Source: Paenibacillus sp. BK033 (lineage in GTDB: Bacteria > Bacillota > Bacilli > Paenibacillales > Paenibacillaceae). From it: a DNA stretch of 64,000 bases. The position numbers and the translations under genes are program-made. Positions 51,952 to 60,156 of this stretch are shown one piece after another. Positions within the stretch are counted from its first letter, which is position 1. The number at the start of each line of letters is the position of its first letter. The notes beneath the pieces were generated by a model, which was not told where the DNA came from, searched no databases, and was given only the letters and a program-made list of their open reading frames with translations. Where the stretch lies: contig NZ_SLVP01000002.1 of assembly GCF_004345425.1 (NCBI RefSeq), forward strand, positions 620,001 through 684,000, given 5' to 3'.

Positions 51952-52710
51952 TTAAGCGATGTCGCGCTTCTTGAAAACGGCGAAGCTGACGGATAGGAAC
52001 AGCGCCAAATATACAAGCAGTATAACAATGGAAAAGGCGAGCGTCATCCCCTCAACCGGCACTGCGTCGCTGCGGTAGACCGACAGGTCCGTATTGGCGA
52101 ACAGCAAATACTTCGTAATCGTGTAACGGGACAGCAGCATAACCAGAAGACTGCCGACCATCATGGAGAAAATGCCGATGCCGATTGCCGCACCGTTTGA
52201 TTTCGTCAGGATTCCAATCATAAAGGTCAGCGTTACGAACACAATGGAGTAAACGGCCAGACTTGCTGCATTGCTAAGAAAATCCGTCCAAGTCGATTCC
52301 CCTGCCCCGCCGCCGTAAACGATATAACCGGCAACGACGGCAAACACGGCCGCGGTTACGACTAACGTTAACGCGTAAAGCACGGAGATGATATACTTGG
52401 AGGCCAAAATCTTGTGACGGCTTTGCGCCCGGATCAGGAGAAACTTAATGGTGCCGTAACGGTATTCCTGCGTCACGCTGCCTGCCGCCGCGAGAACGGC
52501 AAGAACCGGAACCAGCTGCCCTGCGGCTTGAAGCATAATCGTGCCCGTTGCGAAATCAACCGTTGAGTTCAGGCCGTCCGGCGACAATTTGTAGAAAGCA
52601 AAGGCTAAAATCGCAAAAACAACGGCAAGAATGGCATAGGCGACGAAAAACGACTTCTTCTTGCTGAGCTTCAGCCATTCGTTTATTAATAATCCCGTAA
52701 AGTTACGCAA
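51952..52710 (-). CDS. ABC transporter permease (BcrB-like)
   Basis: A membrane protein of 252 residues with six helices. EYRYGTIKFLLIRAQSRHKI after the second helix is typical of ABC-2 permeases of the bacitracin/lantibiotic type. The TTG start at 52708-52710 overlaps the ATPase stop by eight bases and has GGAGG eight nt upstream, inside the ATPase gene. It forms an exporter with the ATPase at 52703. Confidence 0.88.
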   Translation of the reverse strand: MRNFTGLLINEWLKLSKKKSFFVAYAILAVVFAILAFAFYKLSPDGLNSTVDFATGTIMLQAAGQLVPVLAVLAAAGSVTQEYRYGTIKFLLIRAQSRHKILASKYIISVLYALTLVVTAAVFAVVAGYIVYGGGAGESTWTDFLSNAASLAVYSIVFVTLTFMIGILTKSNGAAIGIGIFSMMVGSLLVMLLSRYTITKYLLFANTDLSVYRSDAVPVEGMTLAFSIVILLVYLALFLSVSFAVFKKRDIA

Positions 52711-53656
52711 TGCGGTTACCTCCCGTCAGCTTCATAAACTCTTCTTCCAAGGTTGCCCGTACTTCCTCAATCCGGTAGATTGCAACGCCTTCCGCCGCAA
52801 GCTTCGCGACAAGACCGGGAATCTGATCATGCAGCAGCTTGACGGTAATCCGGTTCGTGAAGGAATCCGTTTGCGTCACCTCAACCCCGTCGACGTGGCT
52901 GATCGCTTCCTGCGCCTGCCCGGCATTTCCGACCTGCATGGAAATGGTGAGCACCTTCTGCTTCGGCGATTCCGTCTCTCCGATGGAGCGGGCGGTAACA
53001 AACTTGCCTTCCTGAATTACGATAACCCGGCTGCACATCAGCTCGATCTCGCTGAGCAAATGGCTGGAGACCAGAATCGCGATGCCTTCGGATTCCGCTA
53101 TCCGCTTCAAATATTCGCGCATCTCCTTGATACCCGCCGGATCCAGGCCGTTAGTCGGCTCATCCAGAATAAGCAGCTTTGGCTCATGGAGCAGCGCTTG
53201 CGCGATACCGAGACGCTGGCGCATGCCAAGCGAATAGGCCTTTACTTTTTTGCCGAGCGCTTCCTGCATGCCAACCAGCTTCGTAACCTCCTCAATCCGC
53301 GCGTCGGTTACGCCCTCCGTCATCCGCTGGTATTGCTTCAAATTATCGTAGCCCGTCATGTACGGGTAGAACTCGGGGTTCTCGATAATTCCTCCGACAT
53401 GCCTGATGGCCTTCTCGAAGTTCGTCCGTACGCTTTGCCCGCAAATCCGGACGTCCCCTTCCGACATTCCGATTAAACCAACAATCATCCGCATCGTGGT
53501 TGTTTTGCCTGCGCCGTTTGGACCCAGCAGTCCAACAACCTCTCCCTGCGCGATATCAAAGGATAATCCGTTCACAATCGCTTTGCTGCCGATCTTCTTC
53601 GTCAAACCGTCCAATTGAAGCACGATCGACGGATTCGTTATTTTTGCCGTTGTCAT
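52703..53656 (-). CDS. ABC transporter ATP-binding protein (BcrA-like)
   Basis: An ATPase of 317 residues. Walker A is GLLGPNGAGKTTTMRM, the signature YSLGMRQRLGIAQALL, Walker B LLILDEPTNGLDP and the switch region VSSHLLSEI. A C-terminal extension of about 90 residues follows, as in BcrA-type proteins that export bacitracin or lantibiotics. It is the first gene of the proposed five-gene operon and has the promoter/operator at 53677-53720 upstream. Confidence 0.93.
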   Translation of the reverse strand: MTTAKITNPSIVLQLDGLTKKIGSKAIVNGLSFDIAQGEVVGLLGPNGAGKTTTMRMIVGLIGMSEGDVRICGQSVRTNFEKAIRHVGGIIENPEFYPYMTGYDNLKQYQRMTEGVTDARIEEVTKLVGMQEALGKKVKAYSLGMRQRLGIAQALLHEPKLLILDEPTNGLDPAGIKEMREYLKRIAESEGIAILVSSHLLSEIELMCSRVIVIQEGKFVTARSIGETESPKQKVLTISMQVGNAGQAQEAISHVDGVEVTQTDSFTNRITVKLLHDQIPGLVAKLAAEGVAIYRIEEVRATLEEEFMKLTGGNRIA

Positions 53657-53676
53657 AGCGCCTCTCCCTTTTGTAT

Positions 53677-53720
53677 TAGTGTTATAGTTGAATGGTACAC
53701 TAGATCATTAGAGATGTAAA
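53677..53720 (-). promoter_or_regulatory. Promoter with overlapping palindrome, likely GntR operator
   Basis: On the minus strand TTTACA (53715-53720), 17 nt and TACCAT (53692-53697). TAGTGT (53677-53682) and ACACTA (53697-53702) are perfect 6-bp arms around 14 nt, covering the -10 and start region. This position suits repression by the YtrA-type regulator encoded at 51512. Confidence 0.55.
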
Positions 53721-53829
53721 GAGGCTGAATCAAAAATATCCATTTTTTTACGAAAAATAGTTGTTTGCCCGGAAGGACTGCCCTAGAATAGATAAGCACT
53801 GACGACCGCTTCGATAGGAGGCTATGAGG

Positions 53830-54354
53830 ATGAGGCTGTTTCATTTCAGCGAGGAAAGGGCTATTGACGTCTTTGTTCCGAGGGTAAAAGCCAACCGGAC
53901 CGATATGCCGCCCGTTGTCTGGGCGATTGACGAGGAGCATCAGTTCACCTTTTTCTTCCCGAGGGATTGCCCTCGAATCGTCTATACGAGATCGGCAGGA
54001 TTAACTTCAGAGGATGAATGGAGGTTTTTCGGCACTACGGCTGCCAACATTGTGATTACCGTGGAGACCGGCTGGCACGAACGGATCAAGCAGACAACCT
54101 TGTACCGGTACGAGCTGCCACCCGAGTCCTTCGAGCTGTTCGACGAATACGCCGGATACCACGTATCCAAGGAAACCTTGGTTCCCCTTGCCGTGGAACC
54201 GCTTTCCGATCTTATTGAGCGGTTAGCGGGGCTTGGCATCGAGATCCGCTTCACTCCAAATCTTCATCCGCTTAAAGAAGCGATTCTGCAATCCTCCCTC
54301 CGTGACTTCGGAATTCACCGGTTCCGGAACGCGCAAGCTGATACTAGACCGTAA
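53830..54354 (+). CDS. DUF6886-like hypothetical protein
   Basis: A protein of 174 residues. LFHFSEERAIDVFVPR, MPPVVWAIDEEHQFTFFFPR, DCPRIVYTR and a C-terminal LHPLKEAILQSSLRDFGIHR match my memory of the DUF6886 family in Bacillota; function unknown. ATG 53830-53832 is chosen because AGGAGG is eight nt upstream; the ATG two codons earlier is too close. It is divergent from the bcrA-like gene across a 173-bp region and ends at a bidirectional terminator. Confidence 0.75.
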   Translation: MRLFHFSEERAIDVFVPRVKANRTDMPPVVWAIDEEHQFTFFFPRDCPRIVYTRSAGLTSEDEWRFFGTTAANIVITVETGWHERIKQTTLYRYELPPESFELFDEYAGYHVSKETLVPLAVEPLSDLIERLAGLGIEIRFTPNLHPLKEAILQSSLRDFGIHRFRNAQADTRP

Positions 54355-54360
54355 AACGAC

Positions 54361-54398
54361 GCAAAGGCTGTCCTCCCCGCAAGGAGAACAGCCTTTGT
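54361..54398. terminator. Bidirectional terminator
   Basis: CAAAGGCTGT..CTCC pairs with GGAG..ACAGCCTTTG, between the DUF6886-like gene (+) and the chemoreceptor gene (-). Confidence 0.8.
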
Positions 54399-54419
54399 CT
54401 TGTACCTGCAAGATTGGCA

Positions 54420-56198
54420 TTAAACTTTAAAAATTGCCGCTTTTTCTTTCAGCTCATACGAGGATTGCTGCAGATTTTGCGCCATCCCTTGCAAATCATC
54501 CGAAATATTGTTCTGCTCAACGGACAGATGACCCATCTGTTCCATTTTGCCATTCACCTCGGAGGAGGTGAGCAGGAGCTTGTCCACGGCGGTCACGATA
54601 TGCGTGATGCCGGTTGTAATTTCATTGATGGCCGTCGAGATCTCGCTGACTTGCTCGGACAACGTATGGCTCTGCTTTTCCAGTCCTTTGAACATGTCGC
54701 TCGCGGCGGTCGAGGCTTGCTTGGTGGAGAAGATTACTTCGGCGAAAGCACCCATGCTCTTGCTGCTTGCCGCCACATCCTCTTGAATCAGGTGCATTTC
54801 CTTCGAAATATTTTTCGAAATCTGGTCGGTCTGACCCGACAGCTTGCGGATCTCCTCGGCTACAACCGCGAAGCCCCGTCCATGCTCGCCGGCCCGGGCG
54901 GATTCGATCGATGCATTAAGAGACAGCAGGTTCGTCTGCGTATTGACATCCTGGATGCTCTCCAGAAACTTCGATACATTGCTGTAGCGTTCGGTAATGC
55001 GGTTAAAAGCTTCCGTCACCTGGTTGAATTGCTCAACCGTCTGGTTCACCATTTGGACAACGCCTTCCATGTCTACCGAGCCGGTATGGGAATCGTCTCT
55101 CATTTGCTGCATGTCTTTATTGATATAATCGCTCGACGCCGCAATTTGCTGCGAGCTTGCCGAGATCTGCTCCGTTACGGCCGAGATCGAAGTCGCATCG
55201 TCGTATTGGGAGAGCAGGACGGTTGTTCCCAGATCGATCTGCCCTTTCACCTGCTCGGATGCCGTACGGTTGCGGGAGATCATATCGCCCATCTGGTTCG
55301 ACATCCGGAGAACGGTCTGGCTTACGCTTAGCGTCGCTTTGATGGTTGCTTTCAAATTATCGCCCATTGCCGCAAGCGAGCGGTCGATATCGCCGAATTC
55401 GTCCTTGCGTTCGAACGCCTGGTTATAAGTAAAGTCATTATGCCGATAGGCTTGAATGCGTCCCATAATCCCTTGAAGACCGGATCGGATGCTTCGGATG
55501 AGCCCAACCGTGAACAGAAACGGAATCACCGCCAGGATCAGTACGTTAATCAGGATGATTATATTCGCCGTATCCACGCTATCGGACAGAACCTTATCCG
55601 TATGCGCAGCGTCAACGGTAATCCGGGCGTTGACGTTCTGGTTGGCGAACTCCAGCTCGTTCAAGTAAATATTAACGAGCCTAAGCACAAGCGCCGATTT
55701 CATTTCGGCTGTCACATTTTCGAACTGGGTGACATTCGAGCTCTTCAAGTCATTGTAGGCAATCTCGTAGATGTTCGCCTGGCCAATGTACGTTTGCTGC
55801 TCCTCCGCGGCCGGGAACATCTTGTCCAGCTTCTCGAAGGTCTTCTTCAAATGCTCGATCTGACCCGGCATATCGGCCAAACGTTCTTTCGGATCGACTA
55901 CTTCCGCATTCTGGCTGTCATTGTTGTTTTCGATCGAATTGATCATCATCAGAAGCGTTTGCAGCAGCGAATTAGAGATCCCTTCGTATTCGCGCTGCGC
56001 GCTCGTAAGCGTATTCGCATTCTTGACGGCATGGGATACCGACAGATTTTGCGTATAGATGAACGCGCCTGCCCCTACGTTAAATAAAGTGATGATGCTG
56101 GTCAGCATAAGCAGCCGCACACCGATTTTTCTTCTTCCCTCCACAAGCTGCTTTCTTGCGCCTAGCCATTGCAATGCCTTTTTAAACCATTCCTTCAT
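54420..56198 (-). CDS. Methyl-accepting chemotaxis protein
   Basis: A membrane chemoreceptor of 592 residues. TM1 is at about 28-50 ([20 protein letters not shown]); an extracytoplasmic helical sensor follows to about residue 205; TM2 is at about 207-230 ([20 protein letters not shown]). A HAMP domain comes next, then the signalling domain with the hairpin tip [20 protein letters not shown]. The ligand is unknown. No chemotaxis or flagellar genes are adjacent. The leader carries a cyclic-di-GMP-I riboswitch with a terminator, so expression should respond to c-di-GMP. Confidence 0.94.
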   Translation of the reverse strand: MKEWFKKALQWLGARKQLVEGRRKIGVRLLMLTSIITLFNVGAGAFIYTQNLSVSHAVKNANTLTSAQREYEGISNSLLQTLLMMINSIENNNDSQNAEVVDPKERLADMPGQIEHLKKTFEKLDKMFPAAEEQQTYIGQANIYEIAYNDLKSSNVTQFENVTAEMKSALVLRLVNIYLNELEFANQNVNARITVDAAHTDKVLSDSVDTANIIILINVLILAVIPFLFTVGLIRSIRSGLQGIMGRIQAYRHNDFTYNQAFERKDEFGDIDRSLAAMGDNLKATIKATLSVSQTVLRMSNQMGDMISRNRTASEQVKGQIDLGTTVLLSQYDDATSISAVTEQISASSQQIAASSDYINKDMQQMRDDSHTGSVDMEGVVQMVNQTVEQFNQVTEAFNRITERYSNVSKFLESIQDVNTQTNLLSLNASIESARAGEHGRGFAVVAEEIRKLSGQTDQISKNISKEMHLIQEDVAASSKSMGAFAEVIFSTKQASTAASDMFKGLEKQSHTLSEQVSEISTAINEITTGITHIVTAVDKLLLTSSEVNGKMEQMGHLSVEQNNISDDLQGMAQNLQQSSYELKEKAAIFKV

Positions 56199-56225
56199 TC
56201 TTCTCGTCTCTCCTCGCTGTCACTG

Positions 56226-56268
56226 AAAAAAGAAAATAAGCTATCCGGCCTAGGACAGGCGGATAGCT
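56226..56268 (-). terminator. Terminator in the chemoreceptor leader (riboswitch expression platform)
   Basis: On the minus strand AGCTATCCG, 12 nt and CGGATAGCT are followed by TATTTTCTTTTTT. Its loop contains TGTCCT, complementary to AGGACA just after the aptamer, which offers an alternative antiterminator pairing. Confidence 0.8.
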
Positions 56269-56289
56269 GTTTAAGGCACTATGTCCTGC

Positions 56290-56376
56290 GTCCGGCGGTC
56301 TGGCAGCCATCGCTTCTATGCAGCATTAGGCCCATAACTTTGCGTCCTTGCCTTTCGGCAAGTTTGCCTTTTTCAG
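56290..56376 (-). ncRNA. Cyclic-di-GMP-I (GEMM-I) riboswitch
   Basis: On the minus strand the core reads GGCAAAC, TTGCC-GAAA-GGCAA, GGACGCAAAG, TTATGGGCCTAA and GATGGCTGCCAG. The GAAA tetraloop stem, the invariant GACGCAAAG and the CCTAA receptor match the GEMM-I aptamer. The base before CAAA (56367), equivalent to position 20 of the Vibrio Vc2 aptamer, is G, which favours c-di-GMP over 3',3'-cGAMP. It lies 92 bp upstream of the chemoreceptor start and is followed by an intrinsic terminator. Confidence 0.9.
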
Positions 56377-56485
56377 TTGAATTACGCTATTTTCGACACA
56401 CAAGGACTAGTTTAGGATATATATACCTATTTGTAAACAAAAATTGGGTCAATTCCCAACACTCCGACTTTAGTCTCATCCGTCT

Positions 56486-56513
56486 TTGATTCGCTGCCCA
56501 AAAACGCTATAAT
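56486..56513 (+). promoter_or_regulatory. Sigma-A promoter of the DUF2536 gene
   Basis: TTGATT (56486-56491), 16 nt and TATAAT (56508-56513), 39 bp before the start codon. Confidence 0.7.
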
Positions 56514-56552
56514 AGATTCAAATAATAAAAATAGAGACAGGAGGAGTCGACG

Positions 56553-56765
56553 ATGGAATTCCGGTTGGATTTGATTGACGATAAAGTAGAGTTCTTTGAG
56601 GCTAGCGATCTGCGCACGCTGGAGCTAAAGATCGAGCGGCAAATCGAGAACAATAAAGCGCTTCTGCTGCAGGTTCACCAGGTTCAGCATCAAGCTGCCT
56701 TTAATGCCCTTACAGGTAAAATGCTGTACAGCGCCGTTGTTCATTTCAAGGCCAAAAAGCTCTAG
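56553..56765 (+). CDS. DUF2536 family protein (YrzA-like)
   Basis: A protein of 70 residues. FRLDLIDDKVEFFEASDLRT, LEVHQVQHQ-like centre and MLYSAVVHFKAKKL match the DUF2536/YrzA family of Bacillales (B. subtilis YrzA is about 67 residues). Function unknown. The ATG is eight nt after AGGAGGAG. It lies immediately upstream of two tRNA genes, which have their own promoter. Confidence 0.88.
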   Translation: MEFRLDLIDDKVEFFEASDLRTLELKIERQIENNKALLLQVHQVQHQAAFNALTGKMLYSAVVHFKAKKL

Positions 56766-56786
56766 AAAACTTTCTCGAAAAAAGTC

Positions 56787-56816
56787 TTGCATAATTCGCA
56801 CGGGCTGTGGCATAAT
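56787..56816 (+). promoter_or_regulatory. Candidate promoter of the tRNA pair
   Basis: TTGCAT (56787-56792), 18 nt and CATAAT (56811-56816), 27 bp before tRNA-Thr. Confidence 0.55.
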
Positions 56817-56843
56817 ACGTTTTGTGCCCGACACAAACCATAT

Positions 56844-56919
<76 letters not shown>

Positions 56920-56927
56920 TTCTTTTC

Positions 56928-57004
56928 CGGGACGTAGCTCAGCTTGGTAGAGCACCTGGTTTGGGACCAGGGGGTCGCATGTTCAAATCGTGTCGTCCCG
57001 ACCA
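56928..57004 (+). tRNA. tRNA-Pro (anticodon TGG)
   Basis: A complete 77-nt cloverleaf with encoded CCA. Acceptor CGGGACG/CGTCCCG, anticodon stem CCTGG/CCAGG with TTTGGGA loop (anticodon TGG), and T-arm loop TTCAAAT. It is eight nt after tRNA-Thr, so one transcript is likely. Confidence 0.97.
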
Positions 57005-57019
57005 TAGAGCAAACGCGTA

Positions 57020-57047
57020 AGCTTGATAGAGATCAGGCTTTTTTTGT
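57020..57047 (+). terminator. Terminator of the tRNA operon
   Basis: AGCTTGAT, AGAG and ATCAGGCT (one G-U pair), followed by TTTTTTG on the plus strand. Confidence 0.75.
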
Positions 57048-57057
57048 TTTTCTTCTA

Positions 57058-58410
57058 TTATATACATTCGAATACATCCTTTAGCGTTTGAACGAGAAAA
57101 GCAATATCCTCATCCGTGGATGACAACGGCGGACTGATCGTTAGCACATTATTGTAGCCTGCGACGGTATCGCCATTTTTGCCTATTAGGAGACCTTTCG
57201 CCTTGCACTCCGCCATGATCCGTACAATGCCCGACAGCGGATAAGGCTCCTTCGTTTGTTTATCGCTAACCAGCTCGATGCCCATTAGAAAGCCAAAGCT
57301 CCGGATGTCTCCGACTATCGGATGCTCTTTCAAGCCGGTTAATCCCTCGATAAGCCGTTCGCCAAGCGCGGCCGACCGTTCCACCAGCTGTTCCCGCTCC
57401 AATATCCCGAGATTCGCCAGCGCAAGGGCACAAGCTGCCGGCGCGCCGCCAAACGTATTCAGATGACGGAAATGGCTGTACATGTCCTTGCCCTTGAAGG
57501 CGTCGTAAATATCTTTGCGAACCGCCGTTGCCGACAAAGGCAGATAACCGCTGGTCAGTCCTTTCGCCATCGTAACGATGTCCGGCTTAATGCCGTAATT
57601 CATATGCCCGAATTTACGGCCCGAACGGCCAAAGCCGCAAATCACTTCGTCGATAATGAGCAGTACGCCGTACCTCGTGCAGATATCCCTGACCTTCTCG
57701 AGATAAATGGGCTCGGGCACAAGGACTCCTCCGCCTGTGATCGCGGGTTCCATAATAACTGCCGCTATCGTCTCCTGCCCTTCCCATACGATCGTCTCTT
57801 CGATCGCTTGCGCGCATTGCAGATTAAACTGCTCGACCGACATGCTATCCGGACGCCGGTAGCTGTCCGGCGGGCGGACATGAAGGAAGCCTCCCGCAAG
57901 CGGCTCATACAAGTATTTGCGCTGAGCTTGCCCGGTTGCCGCTAATGCGCCCATCGAATTGCCATGGTACGCCCGGTAACGGGAAATAAACTTGTAGCGG
58001 CCAGGGGCTCCGGATTGCTCATGATATTGCCTTGCCATCTTAAACGCGACTTCGTTCGCGTCGGACCCGCTGTTGGAATAGAAGATGACATAGTCATCCT
58101 CCAGCCATTCATTCAGCTTTTCGGCCAGGCGGATCGCCGGCTCGTGGCTTTGCGTTAACGGATAGTAGGACAAGGTTTTGAGCTGTTCATAAGCCGCACG
58201 CGCCAGTTCCTCCCGCCCGTACCCCACATTCACGCACCAGAGACCGGACATCCCGTCCAAATACCGGTTGCCCCGGCTATCCGTTATCCACGAGCCTTGT
58301 CCTTCCTTAACGACCATCGGAGGTGCCTGCTCATTATAAGGCGCCATGGCATGCCACACATATTGACGGTCCTTTGCAATCAGATCCGCTTCATCCCGGT
58401 TGATGGACAT
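57058..58410 (-). CDS. Class III aminotransferase (YhxA-like, omega-transaminase type)
   Basis: A PLP enzyme of 450 residues. WHAMAPYNEQAPPMVV, DSRGNRYLDGMSGLWCVNVG, YSNSGSDANEVAFKMARQYH, EPAITGGGVLVPEP, IIDEVICGFGRSG and the PLP Lys in VTMAKGLTSGYLPLSA are present. Length and motifs resemble B. subtilis YhxA and the omega-amino acid:pyruvate group; the amino donor cannot be read from sequence. It is a lone gene; the tRNA pair converges on its 3' end. Confidence 0.9.
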   Translation of the reverse strand: MSINRDEADLIAKDRQYVWHAMAPYNEQAPPMVVKEGQGSWITDSRGNRYLDGMSGLWCVNVGYGREELARAAYEQLKTLSYYPLTQSHEPAIRLAEKLNEWLEDDYVIFYSNSGSDANEVAFKMARQYHEQSGAPGRYKFISRYRAYHGNSMGALAATGQAQRKYLYEPLAGGFLHVRPPDSYRRPDSMSVEQFNLQCAQAIEETIVWEGQETIAAVIMEPAITGGGVLVPEPIYLEKVRDICTRYGVLLIIDEVICGFGRSGRKFGHMNYGIKPDIVTMAKGLTSGYLPLSATAVRKDIYDAFKGKDMYSHFRHLNTFGGAPAACALALANLGILEREQLVERSAALGERLIEGLTGLKEHPIVGDIRSFGFLMGIELVSDKQTKEPYPLSGIVRIMAECKAKGLLIGKNGDTVAGYNNVLTISPPLSSTDEDIAFLVQTLKDVFECI

Positions 58411-58570
58411 CGCTTGCGCACTCCTCTCCCTTTACCTAACCGTACCATGCCGTAAACATAATCTTTTGCGCAGTCCTTCTCTTACATCTATGTCTAGTAT
58501 AGAGGCGAATATTACCGTTTACATTAGACAGAATGTCACGAAGTACGGGGCTTTTTTCAATCTGAACGTC

Positions 58571-58611
58571 ACAAACAACCGGAGCGGACTCTAGCTGCTC
58601 CGGTTGTTTGT
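58571..58611. repeat. Perfect 15-bp inverted repeat in the aminotransferase-Nudix gap
   Basis: ACAAACAACCGGAGC and GCTCCGGTTGTTTGT enclose 11 nt. Neither flank has a T-run of terminator quality. A 34-codon plus-strand frame (58490-58594) ends in the loop but lacks a ribosome-binding site. The 355-bp gap 58411-58765 shows nothing else convincing. Confidence 0.6.
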
Positions 58612-58765
58612 TCCTCCGTCCGATTCTCTCAGGACTTTCGCGGCGCTTAACGATGCGGCACATCCTTAAGCACCGAAACCATACGAGCGCGCAGCCGCAT
58701 TTCCGCCCCATGAGGAGTTTGCCGTCGCTCCATGCGAAGCCGTCTCCTTTGCATCTTGTTACAGC

Positions 58766-59248
58766 CTAGATTTTCCTTTCCAGTTTGATATTGAAGTCCG
58801 GCTTTGTAACGTAATCCATATAATTGACCGTACCGTCAAAATCCAAGTAAGCTTGATACCTCGTCCGTATCGCCGGGGACTGGATCAGGTCGAGCGCCTT
58901 CTCCTTCCGAACCCAGCATACCTCCGAGGTTTCTTCGGAAGTTCGCAAGGAACCGCCTGCTTGGCGGCATGCAAAATCCAGCATCAGCTTGGTAGGCACA
59001 TCCGTTACCCCGTCATGCCATTTATACGTGCAAGTATTGGAGTATACGCCGATCAATTGCGAGACAACGCATGTGATCCCGCTCTCTTCCTGAATTTCGC
59101 GCATAAGCGCATCGGTCAAATTCTCCCCGACCTCCACCTGCCCGCCGGGAAATACCCATCCGTCATGCTGTGTTTTCACGAGCAGGATATCGCCTTGATC
59201 GTTCTCCACCATTCCTCCGACGGCCACAATATGAGTAGGCATCGCCAT
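58766..59248 (-). CDS. Nudix hydrolase
   Basis: A protein of 160 residues. The Nudix box is complete: GGQVEVGENLTDALMREIQE followed by ESGI, with the catalytic REXXEE core. THIVAVGGMVENDQGDILLV starts the fold. The family hydrolyses nucleoside diphosphates linked to other groups; the substrate is unknown. ATG 59246-59248 with GGAGGG upstream is preferred to the longer frame. The gene is 14 bp downstream of the methyltransferase gene and may be cotranscribed. Confidence 0.9.
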   Translation of the reverse strand: MAMPTHIVAVGGMVENDQGDILLVKTQHDGWVFPGGQVEVGENLTDALMREIQEESGITCVVSQLIGVYSNTCTYKWHDGVTDVPTKLMLDFACRQAGGSLRTSEETSEVCWVRKEKALDLIQSPAIRTRYQAYLDFDGTVNYMDYVTKPDFNIKLERKI

Positions 59249-59262
59249 ATTCTTTCCCTCCC

Positions 59263-59970
59263 TCAGCTTGTACGGCGAACGATAAATGTCAGCCAATTTC
59301 CCCGGTATTCGATAGACTTCCCGTATTTCACTTCTTGAACGGCCTGGGGGATCACTCGCTCCAGCACAATCTCCCAGCCGTTATAACATTCTCTCAAGAG
59401 AAAAAAAGCATCGTCTGTCGACAGGTTTAATTCTATTAATCCTTCCGACACTACGCCGGTATTATAATCCAGCTCTTCCGTCTGCGTACTCATTAAGATG
59501 GCATGAATGCCGCGGGGCCTTGTCCCTTCTATCATCCGGCCAATGACGGTTCGGAATGCGTCTACGGAGGATACATGCTCTAGGGAAGAGCATGCAATGA
59601 TATAGTCATAAAATTGCGATGGGATCTGGAAATACTCGATATCCGCGGCAATCGCCTCCAGGTTATCTTTTACTTCGTATTTTTCCGCGTTATCCTGCAA
59701 TATCGCGACTGCGGAAGGAAGGAGATCTACGGCCGTCACCTTTCCGCTATAGGCTTTGATTGCTTGCGCAATCGGAATGGCATTTCGCCCAACACCGCAG
59801 CCAAGATCCAATACGCGCATCCCATGAGGCTCCAGCAAAACGTAAGTATCCATAATGGCTTGCACCGGCTTAGCGATCCAGGTTCCGGGGGCGAACAACT
59901 CATGTTCGGCATAAAACTTCTCGTGGTACTTTATTTCTTCCGTTCTTGCCTGGAGAAATCTCGAATCCAA
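59263..59970 (-). CDS. Class I SAM-dependent methyltransferase
   Basis: It carries the SAM-binding motif I VLDLGCGVGRNAIPIAQAI, motif II VTAVDLLPSA and the post-motif YDYIIACSSLEHVSS. Substrate unknown. The start is uncertain: TTG 59968-59970 (LDSRFLQARTEEI) has the best ribosome-binding site, GAGGAGG ten nt upstream, giving 235 residues; the frame stays open to a GTG at 60045 (260 residues) with no visible ribosome-binding site. It is the first gene of a short pair with the Nudix hydrolase. Confidence 0.82.
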   Translation of the reverse strand: MDSRFLQARTEEIKYHEKFYAEHELFAPGTWIAKPVQAIMDTYVLLEPHGMRVLDLGCGVGRNAIPIAQAIKAYSGKVTAVDLLPSAVAILQDNAEKYEVKDNLEAIAADIEYFQIPSQFYDYIIACSSLEHVSSVDAFRTVIGRMIEGTRPRGIHAILMSTQTEELDYNTGVVSEGLIELNLSTDDAFFLLRECYNGWEIVLERVIPQAVQEVKYGKSIEYRGNWLTFIVRRTS

Positions 59971-60106
59971 TTCGACCTCGCCTCCTCTATCTGCCAACCT
60001 CTCCATTCTCCTTATATTTTCCATCAAAAGCAACTCATTTCTCACTTACGCTTCGCTCATTTGAACGCTGTTAGTCGTGCGGGTAATAACCCATTTCCAG
60101 TTAAAT

Positions 60107-60139
60107 AAAAAACCGAGCTCCCTATTAGGAACCCGGCTT
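60107..60139 (-). terminator. Intrinsic terminator of the FAD-linked oxidase gene
   Basis: On the minus strand AGCCGGGTTCC, TAATA and GGGAGCTCGGTT (with mismatches) are followed by TTTTTTATTT. Confidence 0.75.
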
Positions 60140-60156
60140 ATATAAATAAGAATCGA

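Noticed and set aside
56376..56460. Sigma-D promoter for the chemoreceptor gene
   Set aside because: TAAA and GTCGAAAA occur, but with 13 rather than 15 nt between and a poor -10; I do not call it.
58490..58594. A 34-codon plus-strand ORF
   Set aside because: It has no ribosome-binding site and its end is formed by one arm of the inverted repeat.
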